From Pictodentalium vernedei (lineage: Eukaryota > Mollusca > Scaphopoda > Dentaliida > Dentaliidae): 64,000 bases of DNA. A model generated the notes under the pieces. It ran no database searches. It saw only the letters and a list, made by a program, of their open reading frames with translations, and was not told where the DNA came from. Numbering within the stretch: position 1 is the first letter of the stretch; every line of letters starts with the position of its first letter. The stretch is taken from assembly GCA_031216915.1 (NCBI GenBank), contig CM062289.1:247691187-247755186 (forward strand), in the 5' to 3' direction. Position numbers and translations under genes: made by a program. Of the stretch, positions 43,776 to 55,309 are shown in pieces.

Positions 43776-44664
43776 TATTTTCCCACTGTACCAATGGCCC
43801 AGACTAGCTGGTGCAACTCAATTTATTACCAGTGCCAAACACAAATTTTGAATCCCCAAACCCCAAAAATTTGCCAAAAAGTCCAAAAAAGAGAAGACCA
43901 GTATGGTCCTCCATACTTTTTGCACAATGCACAACTTGTCAAGGACAACAATAGGCTACTGCCATCTTGTCATTCTGTTGTTTGGCCCATGTCAGATCAA
44001 CACGTATCCTGACTTCTGTGCTATAAAATCCTAAAGTATAATAAAGCCAGACACGATTATGGAGTGGAATGGTGGAATATTTGCAGCAGAAACTAGCTGA
44101 ATAATGACATTGAATATTTGAACGTTCAGGGCTATAACTTTATTGAAATTAAATAATATTTCTTGTTCTTCCCGTTTTCGGGATTTGCTCCTGATATGTT
44201 CATTCTTTGTTATTAATCACTATGTGTTTGTTCAATGTTCACCCTTTTCCCCCTGAATCCCTTCATTAGATTTTTAAGAACAATTAAGAACAATTTGCTG
44301 TTTCGGAATTTGTTATTCAATTGAAAATTCTGCTTCTTAAAATCTTAGATAAATTACGGAATGTGGATAATTCGTACCCCCTTTGTCGCGTACCAGTTAT
44401 TCTCAACATAGTTGGACATGTCTGTTTTGCCATTAACCTTCTCTGTGGGGAATCTTCTGTGGAAGTTTCTCTATTGTTAAGGGTATTCTTTGGATACCGG
44501 TGTCTGACCTGGGCCTTCGTTGTGCCTATGTTGGAGTTTTGGGCAAATTTTGGGGGTTTGGGGATTCAAAATTTGTGTTTGGCTCTGGTAATAAATTGGG
44601 TTGCACCAGCTAGTCTGGGCCATTGGTAAGTATTAATAATATTAAAATTGGTATAAATTTTTCA
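43776..44664 (+). mobile_element. mini-DIRS (DIRS-E) inserted in the DIRS-B right repeat
   Basis: 889 bp with a DIRS left end (TATTTTCCCACTGTA then CCAATGGCCCAGACTAGC), a leader with the GTTCAGGGCTATAACTTTAT block, and a right end (CACCAGCTAGTCTGGGCCAT) plus outer TAAGTATTAATAAT. It has no gag, polymerase, recombinase or internal complementary region. The host repeat reads CTTTAAATTTCTGGA before it and TTTCTATGCAAATT after it, exactly contiguous in the inverse of the DIRS-B left repeat, so no target duplication is visible. That is typical of recombinase-mediated insertion. Probably mobilised in trans, or an internal deletion. Confidence 0.8.
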
Positions 44665-44800
44665 TTTCTATGCAAATTGTGGGGGTTGAGAGGTTCAAAA
44701 TTTGTGTTTGGCCCTTAAAAGTTATGAGTTTGCACCAGCTAAGTTGGGGCCATTGGTAAGTATAAAAAATATACAAATTACTATAAATTTTTCAATTTCG
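44665..44800 (-). repeat. DIRS-B right inverted repeat, outer part
   Basis: TTTCTATGCAAATTGTGGGG through GGGCCATTGG is the inverse of 27157-27260. The outer extension is TAAGTATAAAAAATATACAA, to about 44800. Confidence 0.8.
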
Positions 44801-45340
44801 TAACAGGTTTCCCGCACAGCCTTGAATTTGACTAAGGGCCATTCAAGGCCTTAAAAACCTGGAAAATGGGCCAGCAGGACTTGAAAAACCTTCCATAGTC
44901 ATGTAATGAAAATGCTGACAAACCGGACAATCTTTACTGTTTTGTTTTATAAGCCAGAGTTTCTGGTCATTGCCTCCTTCCATCACTTCTCTTTCAGGGA
45001 AATGGGAGGAGGGGTAATGACTGAAGGTCTTAGTTAGGACTAGTGAAGGCAGTGCCTTGAAAATCCTTGAATTTGGCTATTGTAGGGCCTTGACAAATGC
45101 TGCAAATTGTTGGGAAATTCCCAGCTTTCTAACAATTTATCTCATGCAAAATATTGACCAATTTCCTGAGCATAGAATTTTTTTGGTACTTTTAGTGTGT
45201 TTTGGGGGTGACTAAATAATGTTCAACTACAGACAGAAATTCTTTTGCAATTAGTGGCAGATCTAACCTGTTTGTGGACTGATCTAATAATAAAAGTTCA
45301 ATTCTTGTATTAATTTACTGTCTTTTTTTCTTCTTAACAG
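44801..45340 (+). other. end of the intron before the host exon
   Basis: Unique A/T-rich sequence ending in a strong acceptor: a run of T and C bases (CTTTTTTTCTTCTTAACAG, 45322-45340). No other feature. Confidence 0.6.
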
Positions 45341-45415
45341 GACAGCATCATTGTGTTTCAGTGATAAACAATTTCTACCCAAAGTCTGCATTGGAGTACT
45401 ACACAGTTGCAAGAG
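45341..45415 (+). CDS. host gene exon (unrecognised protein)
   Basis: Bounded by CTTCTTAACAG and AGAG|GTATTA. The exon enters in phase 1 and leaves in phase 1. It encodes QHHCVSVINNFYPKSALEYY and four more residues. The split Gly codon at its end is completed by the next exon, 11 kb away. I do not recognise the protein. Helical, non-repetitive sequence and correct splice sites with joined phases over four exons make a genuine cellular gene very likely. Confidence 0.8.
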
Positions 45416-48260
45416 GTATTAATGTATTTTTATACCCCTTACTTGAAAAGTCAAAGGGGCCTCTAGTGGAGACCTCCATCCTTCCTTTCATCCATCTGTC
45501 TGTCTGTCCGTTCAGCTGTCTGTCCATCCATACCAACATTTTCTCTTGTATCCTAGCCACTACTACTCCAATTTGAATGATATTTGGTGTTGTGATAGAG
45601 TATCATGGGGGAATGATACCTGTGTAGCATAAGCCTCTTCCCCACATTTTTTACAGTGTTATAGCCCTTTTTCAATCTTTTGACTTCGAAAATATTTTGC
45701 TGGTTGGGGGCATTGGCACACGCTTTGTGTTGCCCTTTCTTGTTCAAATAATTTTCAGTTTGTTTCTCAGAAGTACTTAAACATTTTACTTCCAATCTAA
45801 GTCGAGTATTTTCAGTGGCTGGACCACTTTACTTCTGTTTTAGGCTACAAAATTCCAAAGCTATCCTTCTCACAAAGTAATTTGCATGTCCTTTTTTTGA
45901 ACTTTCAAAAATATAATGTTGTACCCACCATATGTTAACTGGTTGAGAGCTGGTAGTCCACATTGGGGCTTTACTAAAACATGCTAATGCCCTAATTAAA
46001 AGAATTCATATTCTATGGACATGTGTCATATTCACTTAGATGTGGAAAATTTTGTGTTCAAAATGATTTGTTTTGCAGCAGGCATTTAAAAAAACTATTC
46101 CTGTTTCTCAGCCAATTTTTCATGCATTTTAGCTAAGGGACGGAGGCATATTTTTCTTTAAACAACTATGAAAATAGGCCTAATAACGGTTTAAAATGTT
46201 GTTAAAAACAGCAGTTTTTTTCTGAGGTTAAAGTTTCCATCATATTTATTACATGTCAAAATTTGAAAAGAATTGGCTTTTGGTTTGTGTAGATTTTAAA
46301 TAGCTAAAAATAAAAAAGGTATAAAACTTTGGTGGGGGAAGGCAGATTTTGATAGTGAGGAGGTGACTAAGAAACAGGTCTAAATGCCCCTAACTTAGTT
46401 GAGGTGGAATATGGTGACTGAAATGCATTTAAGCACTGCAGTGTGTGTTCAAGCCAATAACTTCCAAGGTCAAGGTCACTCTTAAAAATTTGTTTATGTT
46501 TATCCACCATTACCACTGGCCCAGACCTGCTGGCTACTCCATTTGATAGAATTGTGGCAAATGCTTAAATTTTTAACTCTTCAACTGCAAAGATTAAACC
46601 AAATTAACCAGAAACTCGAGTCATGTAATGCAGATCTTCAGGAAGTGACCTTCATTCCCACCAATAACCATTCTTTTGTTTGACCTCCTTTGTAAACAGT
46701 TCAATATTTACTTGCTCTTTAAAAATTTAAATTTTTGCAGGATCAACAGGGATGTGCTTCTAAAAGAACATCTATGAAAGATATTCGGTAGGATGGCAAA
46801 CAGGAACATTTTATATCAGGACAGTACATTCTAAAATTTACTTTGAAATGTTTAGAATCCTGTGTTAACCTTGTTTTGGGTCTTTTCCTGAGTTTTCTTT
46901 ACAGCCTTCTCTTGTGCATGTTTTGGTATCCTGTATGATTATAATTGGACAGTTCCTTCATTATTGCAAAGATTATGTTCGTCTCGAAGATTTGGTTTCA
47001 GAAATACTACTTTAATCTTCAAAATTTCAGATTTTAGGGAGATGACTTCCAAAAGCTGATAGCCTACTGTTGAATCCCTTACATGTATTTTTTGATTCTT
47101 TTGTTTTGTTGCATTGTATGCTATTTATATCGTGAGTTGTTCCTTCTTATCTCTTTGCGTGATGTATACAATTGACACTTCCAGCAATAAAATATTGTTT
47201 AAACTAATTTCAGATTTTCTAATCGTAAGCTGCATCTTAATGTGGTAGTATTATGTATTCTGTGATATATTTCTACCTGCTTTTGTGACCTTCACATGTT
47301 AACATTAGTGACTGACCTTATTGTTTAATAAAAAAGAAACTGATATTTTGTTATGTGGGCATTATTCAGTATTGGCCTCAAGTGTTTCTTCCCTAGGTCC
47401 CTGTGAATATTTGTACACTATTGAATCGAATATTGAATCGAATAGCAGCCATTATTTATGAATCAAATCGAATATCGAATTAAATATTTTAACACCCTTC
47501 CCAACAGTATTCTTATCATCACAATGGTAGAAATTGCCAACCTAAAGGCAACAATTCTTATGACCGGGTGACGTAGCATTACAGCAGTGGAATTCACGAT
47601 TATTTTTAGATTGTCACACAGAATCAGAAATGGATGCTTATGTAACACGATTACTGATGGCTCTTTCTGCGTTGAAATTTGTTTTCCCAACTAGACCACT
47701 GACCTATCCTTCGCTCTGAACTAGCATGCATAGCCCAGTTTATATCTCTTCAACTTTAGGACACATGTACAGTAACAGATGCTATATATCTCCCAACAAT
47801 TGTTGTCTATTTCATGTACCGATAAATCCATTTTAAGAAATTCTCAGATAAAATTGGAAACATTAGGTTATCTAGCAGATGGCCCAGATCGCACCTTTCA
47901 AAAAATAATTATGACTTGCAGAATGTTTTTTTGTTTATCACGCGAAAGAAGAAACTTCCACATTACATCAAAGGGAATGCCATTTGTTTTTAGAGTCCTA
48001 CATGGAATCGAAAACAGACAGCAGCAAGGTTTGCTTTCGTAGTAATGTACTGGTAGTGATCTGGAGCTTTCTGTAACATAGTGGTTGGATTTTGAATTTA
48101 AAGATTCATGAACAATGATTACCTGGTCATTGAAAAAACTGGAACCTGTATGGGAACAGCTCAGACTGCCATGTTGATTTCTTTAGAGATTCCCTTGAAT
48201 TATGGAAGTCTTCTTACAACAACTCTTCTCCATAGATCTGTATTGACCATCCACCTTTTC
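45416..48260 (+). other. intron sequence before DIRS-C
   Basis: Part of the intron 45416-56633. Near 45430 is a fragment like the Helitron-like starts (TTTTTATACCCCTTACTTGA plus ATCCATCTGTCTGTCTGTCC). At 46510-46690 is a very decayed DIRS end (CACTGGCCCAGACCTGCTGG). At 47420-47490 are TCGAATAT/ATATCGAAT words like the hAT sub-terminal region at 19900. The rest I cannot assign. Confidence 0.45.
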
Positions 48261-48525
48261 CTTTTATTTATTCAGCTGGGCTGGACCAGTCATAAAGGTG
48301 GATAAATAATTGAAATTTAAAATAATTTCTATATTTATCATTACTACTACTGGCCCAGACAAGATGTGCCCTCCTTTGAGTCATTCACCCATACCTTCCC
48401 ACGTTAAACTATTAACACTGAATAGTCACAACAAAAGAACGGTTATTAGTGTGAATGGAGGTTACCCTCTGGGGCTCCATGGATGCGCAGATTTCACCTT
48501 TGGAGTGCCATACAGAGCTCTAGAA
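48260..48525 (+). repeat. remnant of another DIRS 3' region
   Basis: Resembles an internal complementary region followed by the start of a right repeat: TATTCAGCTGGGCTGGACCA, then TACTGGCCCAGACAAGATGT and CCCTCCTTTGAGTCATTCAC. The order matches 43490-43740. DIRS-C begins directly after it, so DIRS-C seems to sit inside the right repeat of an older, mostly lost DIRS element. This is the same situation as mini-DIRS-E in DIRS-B. Confidence 0.55.
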
Positions 48526-48735
48526 TATTTTTATACTGTACCAATGACCCAGACTTAGCTGGTGCTAACTCTTAAATATTTAGGGCCAAACACAAATTTT
48601 ACCCCCCAATCCCCAAAATTTGCATCAAAAACCGAAAATTACATGTCCTATATGGTCCTCCATTCTTTTACTTCACTGCGCATGCGCAGTGTAAAGGAGG
48701 TCACGAAATTGGCGCAATTATCATTCTTTGTTTGG
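48526..48735 (+). repeat. DIRS-C left inverted terminal repeat
   Basis: The outer ATTTTTATACTGTA is followed by CCAATGACCCAGACTTAGCT through CTGCGCATGCGCAGTGTAAA. The inverse at 55310-55508 is nearly identical, far closer than the two ends of DIRS-A, so DIRS-C is a younger insertion. Confidence 0.93.
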
Positions 48736-49556
48736 CCCAAAAATCAGTAACATGTCACTGATATTTGTGCTTGTAAATCTCAGTTTAAATGATGCCAGAC
48801 ACATAATTATGAAAGAAATGGTGGATCTAAAGATGAAATAAGAGGATGAGAGGAAGAAACAGTGGCAGAATGTGTTCAGGGATGTAACTTATAATTTTTT
48901 TACGAAATTACTTCATGTTCCCTAATTTCGAGGCATGAGCCTTATTTTGTCATTCTGGCTATGAACTTACCATTGTTTGTTCAGTGTTTCCTCTCTCCCT
49001 TTCCTTAATACCCCCCTTGCTATTCTCCCATGCTTTTGGCATAATTTGGGAATTTTTTCTTACTAAAATTTCTTGGGAGTTTTGGCTTGGTAACAGAATG
49101 ATTATTCTCTTTTTTCCCCATGTTTACGTCCTTACCCTTGGGTGTTTAGGCGTTGTTTTCTGCATCTACCATCTGATGTACTGCAGTTTCTTCCCTGGAA
49201 GCCTCTGTTTTACATCGGATAGTGTTTAAATTGGTTACTGATTTTGGGCCATTGTTTCAGTGCCTGGAGTCATGTTTCCGGTTTCTGTTCACTTTTCCTT
49301 ATGTTGACAACGGTTACTTCTGATGGTGATTACATGTCTTCTGTTAGTTCTGCTCATAGCCAGATACATTAATATTGTCCGGAAGTGTTGCATTAATTTT
49401 TAAAAATGTTTTAAAAATTTTGTCCACACTTAGGCTTTTTTAGGATCCATTTGGGCACATTATTCCCATTGGGAACTTGGGCTCTTCTGAAAATTTTTCA
49501 AAAATTTTTTTTTTGAAATTATTTTTTCAAAATGTTATAATGGATTATATTATATT

Positions 49557-52380
49557 ATGTATCTTTGTTTCAAGGGTTGGTGCGAGTATTATGACTATTT
49601 ATATTTTTTCAAGATGAAAAAATATTGTTCAATTGTAATGCGAAGAAATCTTCCTCTTATTCTCATGTTCATTGTGTTTCTTGTTGTCAATGTACTCACA
49701 CTAATTCTTGCTCAGTGTGTGCTAATTGGAATGACAACGTTGGAGACGTGTGTCACGGTATATTGTTAGCGGTGAGGGGGCCATTCCGGTCCTCTCTCCA
49801 CAAGGTCACTCTATTTTATCAGTCTCTTTTTCAGAAGAACAAGAACAGGGTAATGTTTCTGTGATGTCTTCAACAAGTGTGTCTCCATCGTTGCAGTATT
49901 AGGGCTAGTGGCTAAGTGCTCATGGAAATACGACAATTGCCGAAGAGGTCTCTAGTAGGATCGAAGGCATTGATCGTCCGCTAGTCCACCCGGTGTAGCG
50001 ACCATTCATCGAATGGCTCGGCAGCCGGGTTCGTCCGTTGCGGTCCAGGGAAGCAGTTTGGGTGATGCAAGCACTATAAACATCAAACGTGCACACCCAG
50101 CAACAACGGATCCGGGGATAGTACGGAGGAAGCCTGTCAGTCCGGTAGCTAGCTTGTCCAGGTCTATCTGGACCACGAGCGAGAGAGGCTCCCTCTCTCT
50201 TACAACAACATCTGCGCCACGATGTTGTTGTATGTTCATTTATTAGTCAGAGCATACGTCCACTCCTCCTGCTCGGGACGCTCCGTCGCATGGACAGTCC
50301 AACGCGGCTGTTCTATTGGCTTCCTCATCCTTACGTCAGCACACACGACCGCACCTTGGCTATGTGACCACAGAAACGTCTCTGGAGCTCCTGCTTCGCC
50401 GACCAGAGAATCCACGTCGACCAGGTCACTCCATCTGCTAGCCAGGGACACGAGGCCTTTCCAGTTGGGACGTACGCATATTATATAAATGCAGGAATGA
50501 ACGTCCATGGAGCTTCCAGCGGCTATTTACGTAAGACCGCGGCTCCACAGACCTCATTGAGGAACAATAACAGGGTAATGTTCCGTGATGTCTTCGAAAA
50601 GTGTGTTTCCATCGTCACAATCAAATGAAGAGCTAGCGGCAAAAGTGCTCAGGCAGATATGTTAATTGCCTAAGAGGCCCCAAGTAGGATCGACAGCTTT
50701 GGCATCCACTAGCTCGCCCGGTGTAGCAACCATTCATCGAATGGCTCGGCAGCCAGGTTTGTCCGTTGCAGTCCAGGAAGGAGATTTGGGTGATGCGGGC
50801 ACTATAAAAATACTACGTGTACACCCAGTGACGACGGATACGAGAATGGTACGGAGGAAGCCTATTAGTCCGGTTCCTAGCTCGTCCAGGTCCATCCGGG
50901 CTGTGAGCGAGGGAGGTCCCTCTCTCGTACAACAACATCTGGGCCCAGATGTTGTGGTACAGAACGTTCCTCAGTCGGAGCATATGTCCACCGCTCGGGA
51001 TGCTCCGTTATATAGACAGTCCGGAGAGACTGCTTTATTGGCTTCCTCATCCTCACGGCAGCACACACGACCGCACCTTGGCTGCGTGACCAGTGATATC
51101 CAGCCAACCTCCCTGACCAGGAATTCCACGGCGACCAGGTCACGCCATCCGGTAGCCAAGGATACGAGGCCTTCATACGCTGGACGTTCGCATAAAGAAG
51201 TATGCAGGAGTCAACGTTCTAGGAGCTTCCAGCGGATAAATTTTGTAAGACTGCAGCTCCACAGGCCTCCGTTAGGACGTACTATCGCAGATAGCACAAA
51301 TTATCGCAGCATCCCAGCAACCGACAGAAACTCTGTCAGATCAGGTATTATCCGAGGAAGCTGGGTCAGTACATTCCGCTGCAGGTGCAGGCACGGATAA
51401 CCAAGAATTACAAGTGGTCCGACAGGATGGCGAAAGGAATATGGAGGAGTTGGAACTTTCTCTTTCAGAACAACATAAATTGCCATAGAGTTCATCCGGC
51501 TTTATCTTTTTGACGTTGTTCCTCCGGACCAAAATGCTGCGTTGCCGGATAAGAGACTGATAGCGCCACTGGACACAGAATTCTTTAATTGGGTTAGGGA
51601 CATCGTCCCTGACTTTCCGACACAGTCCAGAAATATCTTACAGACATTTGAACTATTGAATGACGCTATATGTAAACTTGCTACCAGAACGGGCAGGTCC
51701 GGTTTCTTATCGGCAAATGCTCTACATCTGCCTTTCATCAATTCAAGGAATAATTCGAAACGGCTGGACAGGGCATTCCGAGAGTTCATCTGCGTCTAGA
51801 TGACCAGACTGAAGACCTAGAATTGTCTATACCGTCGTCTACGTCAATTCCAACCATGACGTTGAAAACGACAATATCGTCTAACAGAGCTAGTTTAGAC
51901 ACATTATCGTACGCAGTTCACCTTACGTCCCAAAGGAAAAGAATTCCAGGATATACAACCTCCTTAAGAGTTCTTTCGAGGGCCATAGCATTCTCCATGT
52001 ATAACTCCGCCCTTTTCAGTGGCAAATCTGGAGTTGGTTACACGTGACGCGGCCCTGGCTACATCCACGCGCATGGATAATATGGTGAAAAACTCTCTCT
52101 GAGTCGCTCCGGTCTCCAGAGAGCTTCTCTTCGACGGCAAGCTTTCCGCAATCTATGATCAGATAATTAAGAAAGCTTCAGACTCTCTGCTATTCAAATC
52201 CACTTCTATAAAGTCGGATTCAGCGGAGAAGAGTAGGAGAGGCACTTCTGGGGCGAATACGTCCAAGGGAAGTTCCTATAGAGGTTCCTATGCAGACTCT
52301 AGGTCTTACTCTAGAGACCGTCAGGGTAGCGACTCAGGTAGGGGCCGTAATACTGCCTGAGACAACCGGTCAGACGCCCC
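49557..52380 (+). pseudogene. DIRS-C gag-like region, broken, with internal duplication
   Basis: The Cys-rich start is readable in a shifted frame (HCVSCCQCTHTNSCSVC, 49670-49720). Then come two copies of a 725-bp block. The conserved part follows: one frame at 51542-51799 (DIVPDFPTQSRN) matches the DIRS-A gag residues around the PVQSRQVSQAF line. The next, at 51823-52047, holds TISSNRASLDTLSYAVHL and RVLSRAIAFSMYNSAL, equivalents of DIRS-A gag at 11040-11200. The basic Ser/Arg/Gly tail is around 52200-52330. Many stops and frame changes; not functional. Confidence 0.75.
49846..51295 (+). repeat. 725-bp tandem duplication inside DIRS-C gag
   Basis: CAGGGTAATG at 49846 and at 50571 start two aligned copies. 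Both contain CATTCATCGAATGGCTCGGC, TACGGAGGAAGCCT and a CATACGTCCAC/CATATGTCCAC line at the same relative places. DIRS-A (9710-10340) has this block once. The copies differ by many substitutions, so the duplication is not recent. Confidence 0.85.
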
Positions 52381-52539
52381 TAGTTTGACGGGGTGAGGTG
52401 CGGGCCGTGGAGGACATGGTTTCTCCTTCCGCAAGCCTCGCAGGTCCAGGAGGTGATGGTATAAACCTCTATCGTGTTCCAGTGCGCGGAAGACTGTCGA
52501 GTTTCTCAACCAACTGAGAGTCGATTACGGACGTCCCTT

Positions 52540-53180
52540 GGGGTCGAGGAGTGATTTCGGAAGGACTAAAACTGTCCTTCAAAGGAAAACCTCCGTTTAC
52601 TCGAAGTCCAAGATGGACTCAGCTTCCGTCAATTCCGCAGAAAGAGGCCCGCTTCTATCAGAGGTCCAGTCTCTTTTGGAGAAGAATGCGATAGAGGTTG
52701 TAGAAAACCAGGAATCTCCAGGTTTCTACAGCCATCTTTTTCTGGTTCTGAAACCAGACGGCACGTTCCGTCCAGTCATAGATCTGAGCTGGATAAACAA
52801 GTTGATCGTGGCTCCAAAATTTCTATATGGAGACCATCCGATCGGTCAGAGTGAGCATTCGGGTGAACGACTATGCTACGAGCATAGATCTCAAGGATGC
52901 GTACTTTCCCGTCATGGTACATCCGGCATTTAAAAAGTATCTTCGCTTTGCCATCCTAGGAGTCGTGTTTCAGTTCCGAGCAATGTGCTTCGGTCTGAAT
53001 CGAGCACCCTGGGCTTTCACTCGAATAATGAACTCGGTAATGACTCATTTCCGAGTTCATTCGTCTGCGGTAACGTCGGCCTACCTGGACGACATTCTTC
53101 AGAGGTACGGCAACATGTTAACACTTCAGAACGATGTGCAGAATTTGCTTCTATTGCTCCGACGGTTTCATAAGTAAACG
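52540..53180 (+). pseudogene. DIRS-C reverse transcriptase, frameshifted
   Basis: The first frame (52538-52815) has LLSEVQSLLEKNAIEVVENQ and RPVIDLSWINKLIVAPKF. After a frameshift near 52820 a second frame gives ETIRSVRVSIRV, ATSIDLKDAYFPV, CFGLNRAPWAFTRIMNS and the catalytic AYLDDILQR (53079-53105). A stop follows at 53175. The domain is otherwise complete. Confidence 0.88.
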
Positions 53181-53251
53181 AAGAGAAGTCGGATCTGGTC
53201 CAAGTCATTCACCCACCTGGGGATGAGCTTCGAGACGAACAACAATCTCGT

Positions 53252-54180
53252 TTGTCAGCCGTTAACCAGAGCAAAATTAATCAGTTGTTACGTTCGCTAT
53301 TGTCTTCACTCAGACAAAGTTACAGTGAGAAAATTCATGAGACTGATAGGTTTGTGCGGAGCTGCCGTGGATTTTATTCTGATGGGGCGGCTACGCACTC
53401 GTCCTCTCCAAATTTTTCTGACCCAGATTTGGAGGGTGAAGATTCATTCGCTCGATACGGACATCCTCTTGTCAATCAAGTGAAACAAGAGATTCAGACT
53501 TGGGCAGATATTCAGTGGTTAACTCAGGGAGTTCCACTGCAATTGCCGGATCCGAGTTTTACAATTATGACGAATGCCAGTCAAACAGGTTGGGACGCAA
53601 CATTGAGCCCAATGGATTTGAAGTGCCAGGGTCTTTGGGATCCGCAGTTCCTAATCAAGCACATAAACATCAAAGAAATGATGTCAATTTGTCTTGCGCT
53701 ATTTCATTGGATGAACGTTATTCAGAATGCTCACATGCAAATTCTGTCCGACAATACGATGATAATAGCGTATATTCGGAACCAGGGAGGCACTTATTCC
53801 ACTCTGTTATTCAAGTTAACGGAATGAATCCTTCTGTTTGTACTAGAACATCAAGTTCTCCTATCGGTCCGTCATATTCCTGGTCGTCTGAACGTATTAG
53901 CGGACTCCCTTTCACGGAGGGGTCGCTTGTTGCCATCAGAATGGACTCTCAACAAACGAGTATTCCATCAGATTTGCTACCAATGAGAGCAGCCAATGAT
54001 AGACTTATTTGCGACGCATCTCAGCAATCAGTTGCAGACGTATGTGTCACCATGTCTGGATCCCCGAGCGTTTGCAGTAGACGCTCTATCGATCTCGTGA
54101 GACGGAATGATAGGATATGCGTATCTTCTAGCGCCGTTGATTCAGCAGATATTGCTCAAGTTTAAACAATCTCAATGCAA
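53252..54180 (+). pseudogene. DIRS-C RNase H with first catalytic Asp changed
   Basis: WLTQGVPLQLPDPSFTIMTN (53515 on) aligns with DIRS-D, but the first catalytic Asp reads Asn (IMTNASQTGWD). The Glu motif NIKEMMSICLA (53668) and the second Asp motif ILSDNTMIIAYIR (53741) are present. The frame changes near 53820. The last Asp motif is then readable as RLNVLADSLS-like DNA at 53888-53915, in another frame. Confidence 0.8.
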
Positions 54181-54284
54181 AATTCTGTTGGTAGCATCTC
54201 TGTCTCCACAGAGACCGTGGATTAATCTACTTAGGTGTCTGTTGTGGGACATGCCGTGGAAGCTTCCTCAACATTTCGGTCCAT

Positions 54285-54559
54285 TCTATTGCTAGATGGA
54301 TTCAATTAACTATCCGTACTGCTTATGATAAATTATCTTCAACTCAAAAGTCTGTGCTTAAGATTTCAGCTCATGAAGTAAGAGTTCTATCTACATCTTA
54401 GGCTTACGCTAATAGTGTTGCTATTACAGATCTAATGAAGGCTGCATATTGGTCTCAGCCTTCCACTTTCACGAATTTTTATCTTAGAAATATTGAGTCT
54501 ATTTCTAGAGATCTGCATTGTTTAGGTCCGTTATCTGTTGCTCAGAATGTCGTCCACTA
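54285..54559 (+). pseudogene. DIRS-C tyrosine recombinase, C-terminal end only
   Basis: Jumps from polymerase-tail sequence (WDMPWKLPQ) straight into SIARWIQLTIRTAYDKL, so about 300 recombinase codons, including the first catalytic Arg, are deleted. What remains is the HxxxR-like block, an in-frame stop (at TCTTAGGCT near 54400), LMKAAYW and FYLRNIES with the candidate nucleophilic Tyr, and the terminal VAQNVVH stop at 54559. Confidence 0.85.
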
Positions 54560-55140
54560 AACAGTTGCAACTATAATTATGCAGGCTTTCTGTTCCGGCA
54601 GTGACTCTGTCCTGCTGCCTTCTTTGCTCTGGGGTATTTGATCCAGGGCAAGGGGAAGGGGAGGGGGGAAGGTGTTCCCTTAGGTCACCTGCTTTATAGT
54701 GAAAAGCAATGGAATACCTCCTCTGGAGTCCGTAATTCTGAGTCGGTGTCGGGATGGTTTTAAACTGTAAAGCTAATGTTAACTCATCCATGTAATATTT
54801 TTAAGTGTAGCTCGGTGTGAAGCATTTGTATATGTCACGTGTCATACGGGCGTTAATATACAATCCTCGGACACTTTTAATGAGTATAAAGAGTCTCATT
54901 TCTCTGGACTTCCTTTATTTATTGGCTTTCCTTTAAAAATAATTAGCATAATGGGTTATACTGAAGGTTAATAGAGATCAGTGATGTTATTGTGCTCAAT
55001 TACAGAATGGTGTTGTGTCTTTCTTTTTTTGATGCAAATAAGAAAGATAATTGTAAAGCCTATTTCTCCTTTCTCCTCGAGGGGATAATTCTGTTATATG
55101 TAGTTGAGCCTATTGGATTTTCCTTTATGTCCTAGGCCCT
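54560..55140 (+). other. DIRS-C 3' non-coding region
   Basis: Same blocks as in DIRS-A: ATGTCACGTGTCATACGGGC (54831), GAGTATAAAGAGTCTCATT (54882) and CCTAGGCCCTCCAACC (55130). No gene. Confidence 0.6.
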
Positions 55141-55154
55141 CCAACCTTTTTACT

Positions 55155-55262
55155 ATTCAGCTAAGTCTGGGTCATTCGTACAGTATAAAAATGTTAAAAA
55201 AATTATAGTAATTTATATATTTTTTATACTTACCAATGACCCAGACGGGGATGGCCCTCCCA
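55155..55262 (+). repeat. DIRS-C internal complementary region
   Basis: CTAAGTCTGGGTCATTCGTA, CAGTATAAAAATGTT, then AAAAAAATTATAGTAATTTA and TATTTTTTATACTTACCAAT. Left half: inverse of 48526-48560. Right half: inverse of 55495-55548. Only a one-base difference (ATTCG against ATTGG) is seen in the left half. Confidence 0.9.
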
Positions 55263-55309
55263 TGAGTTGTGAACTCATACCTCCCCGCTGAGTACATACT
55301 GCTTACCAG

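Larger units (their letters stand above)
27138..44800 (+). mobile_element. DIRS-B, old and heavily interrupted DIRS element
   Basis: The left repeat at 27157-27370 and the right repeat (43680-43775 plus 44665-44762) are inverse copies of each other: CCAATGGCCCAGACTTAGCT on the left, GAGTTTGCACCAGCTAAGT on the right. They match each other more closely than they match the neighbours. The leader is at 27370-27790, decayed coding sequence at about 41430-43480 and the internal complementary region at 43500-43620. The 14 kb between are later insertions: SINE, Ginger-like gene and HINE-like elements. Pairing of these two ends is inference from their shared variants. Confidence 0.7.
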
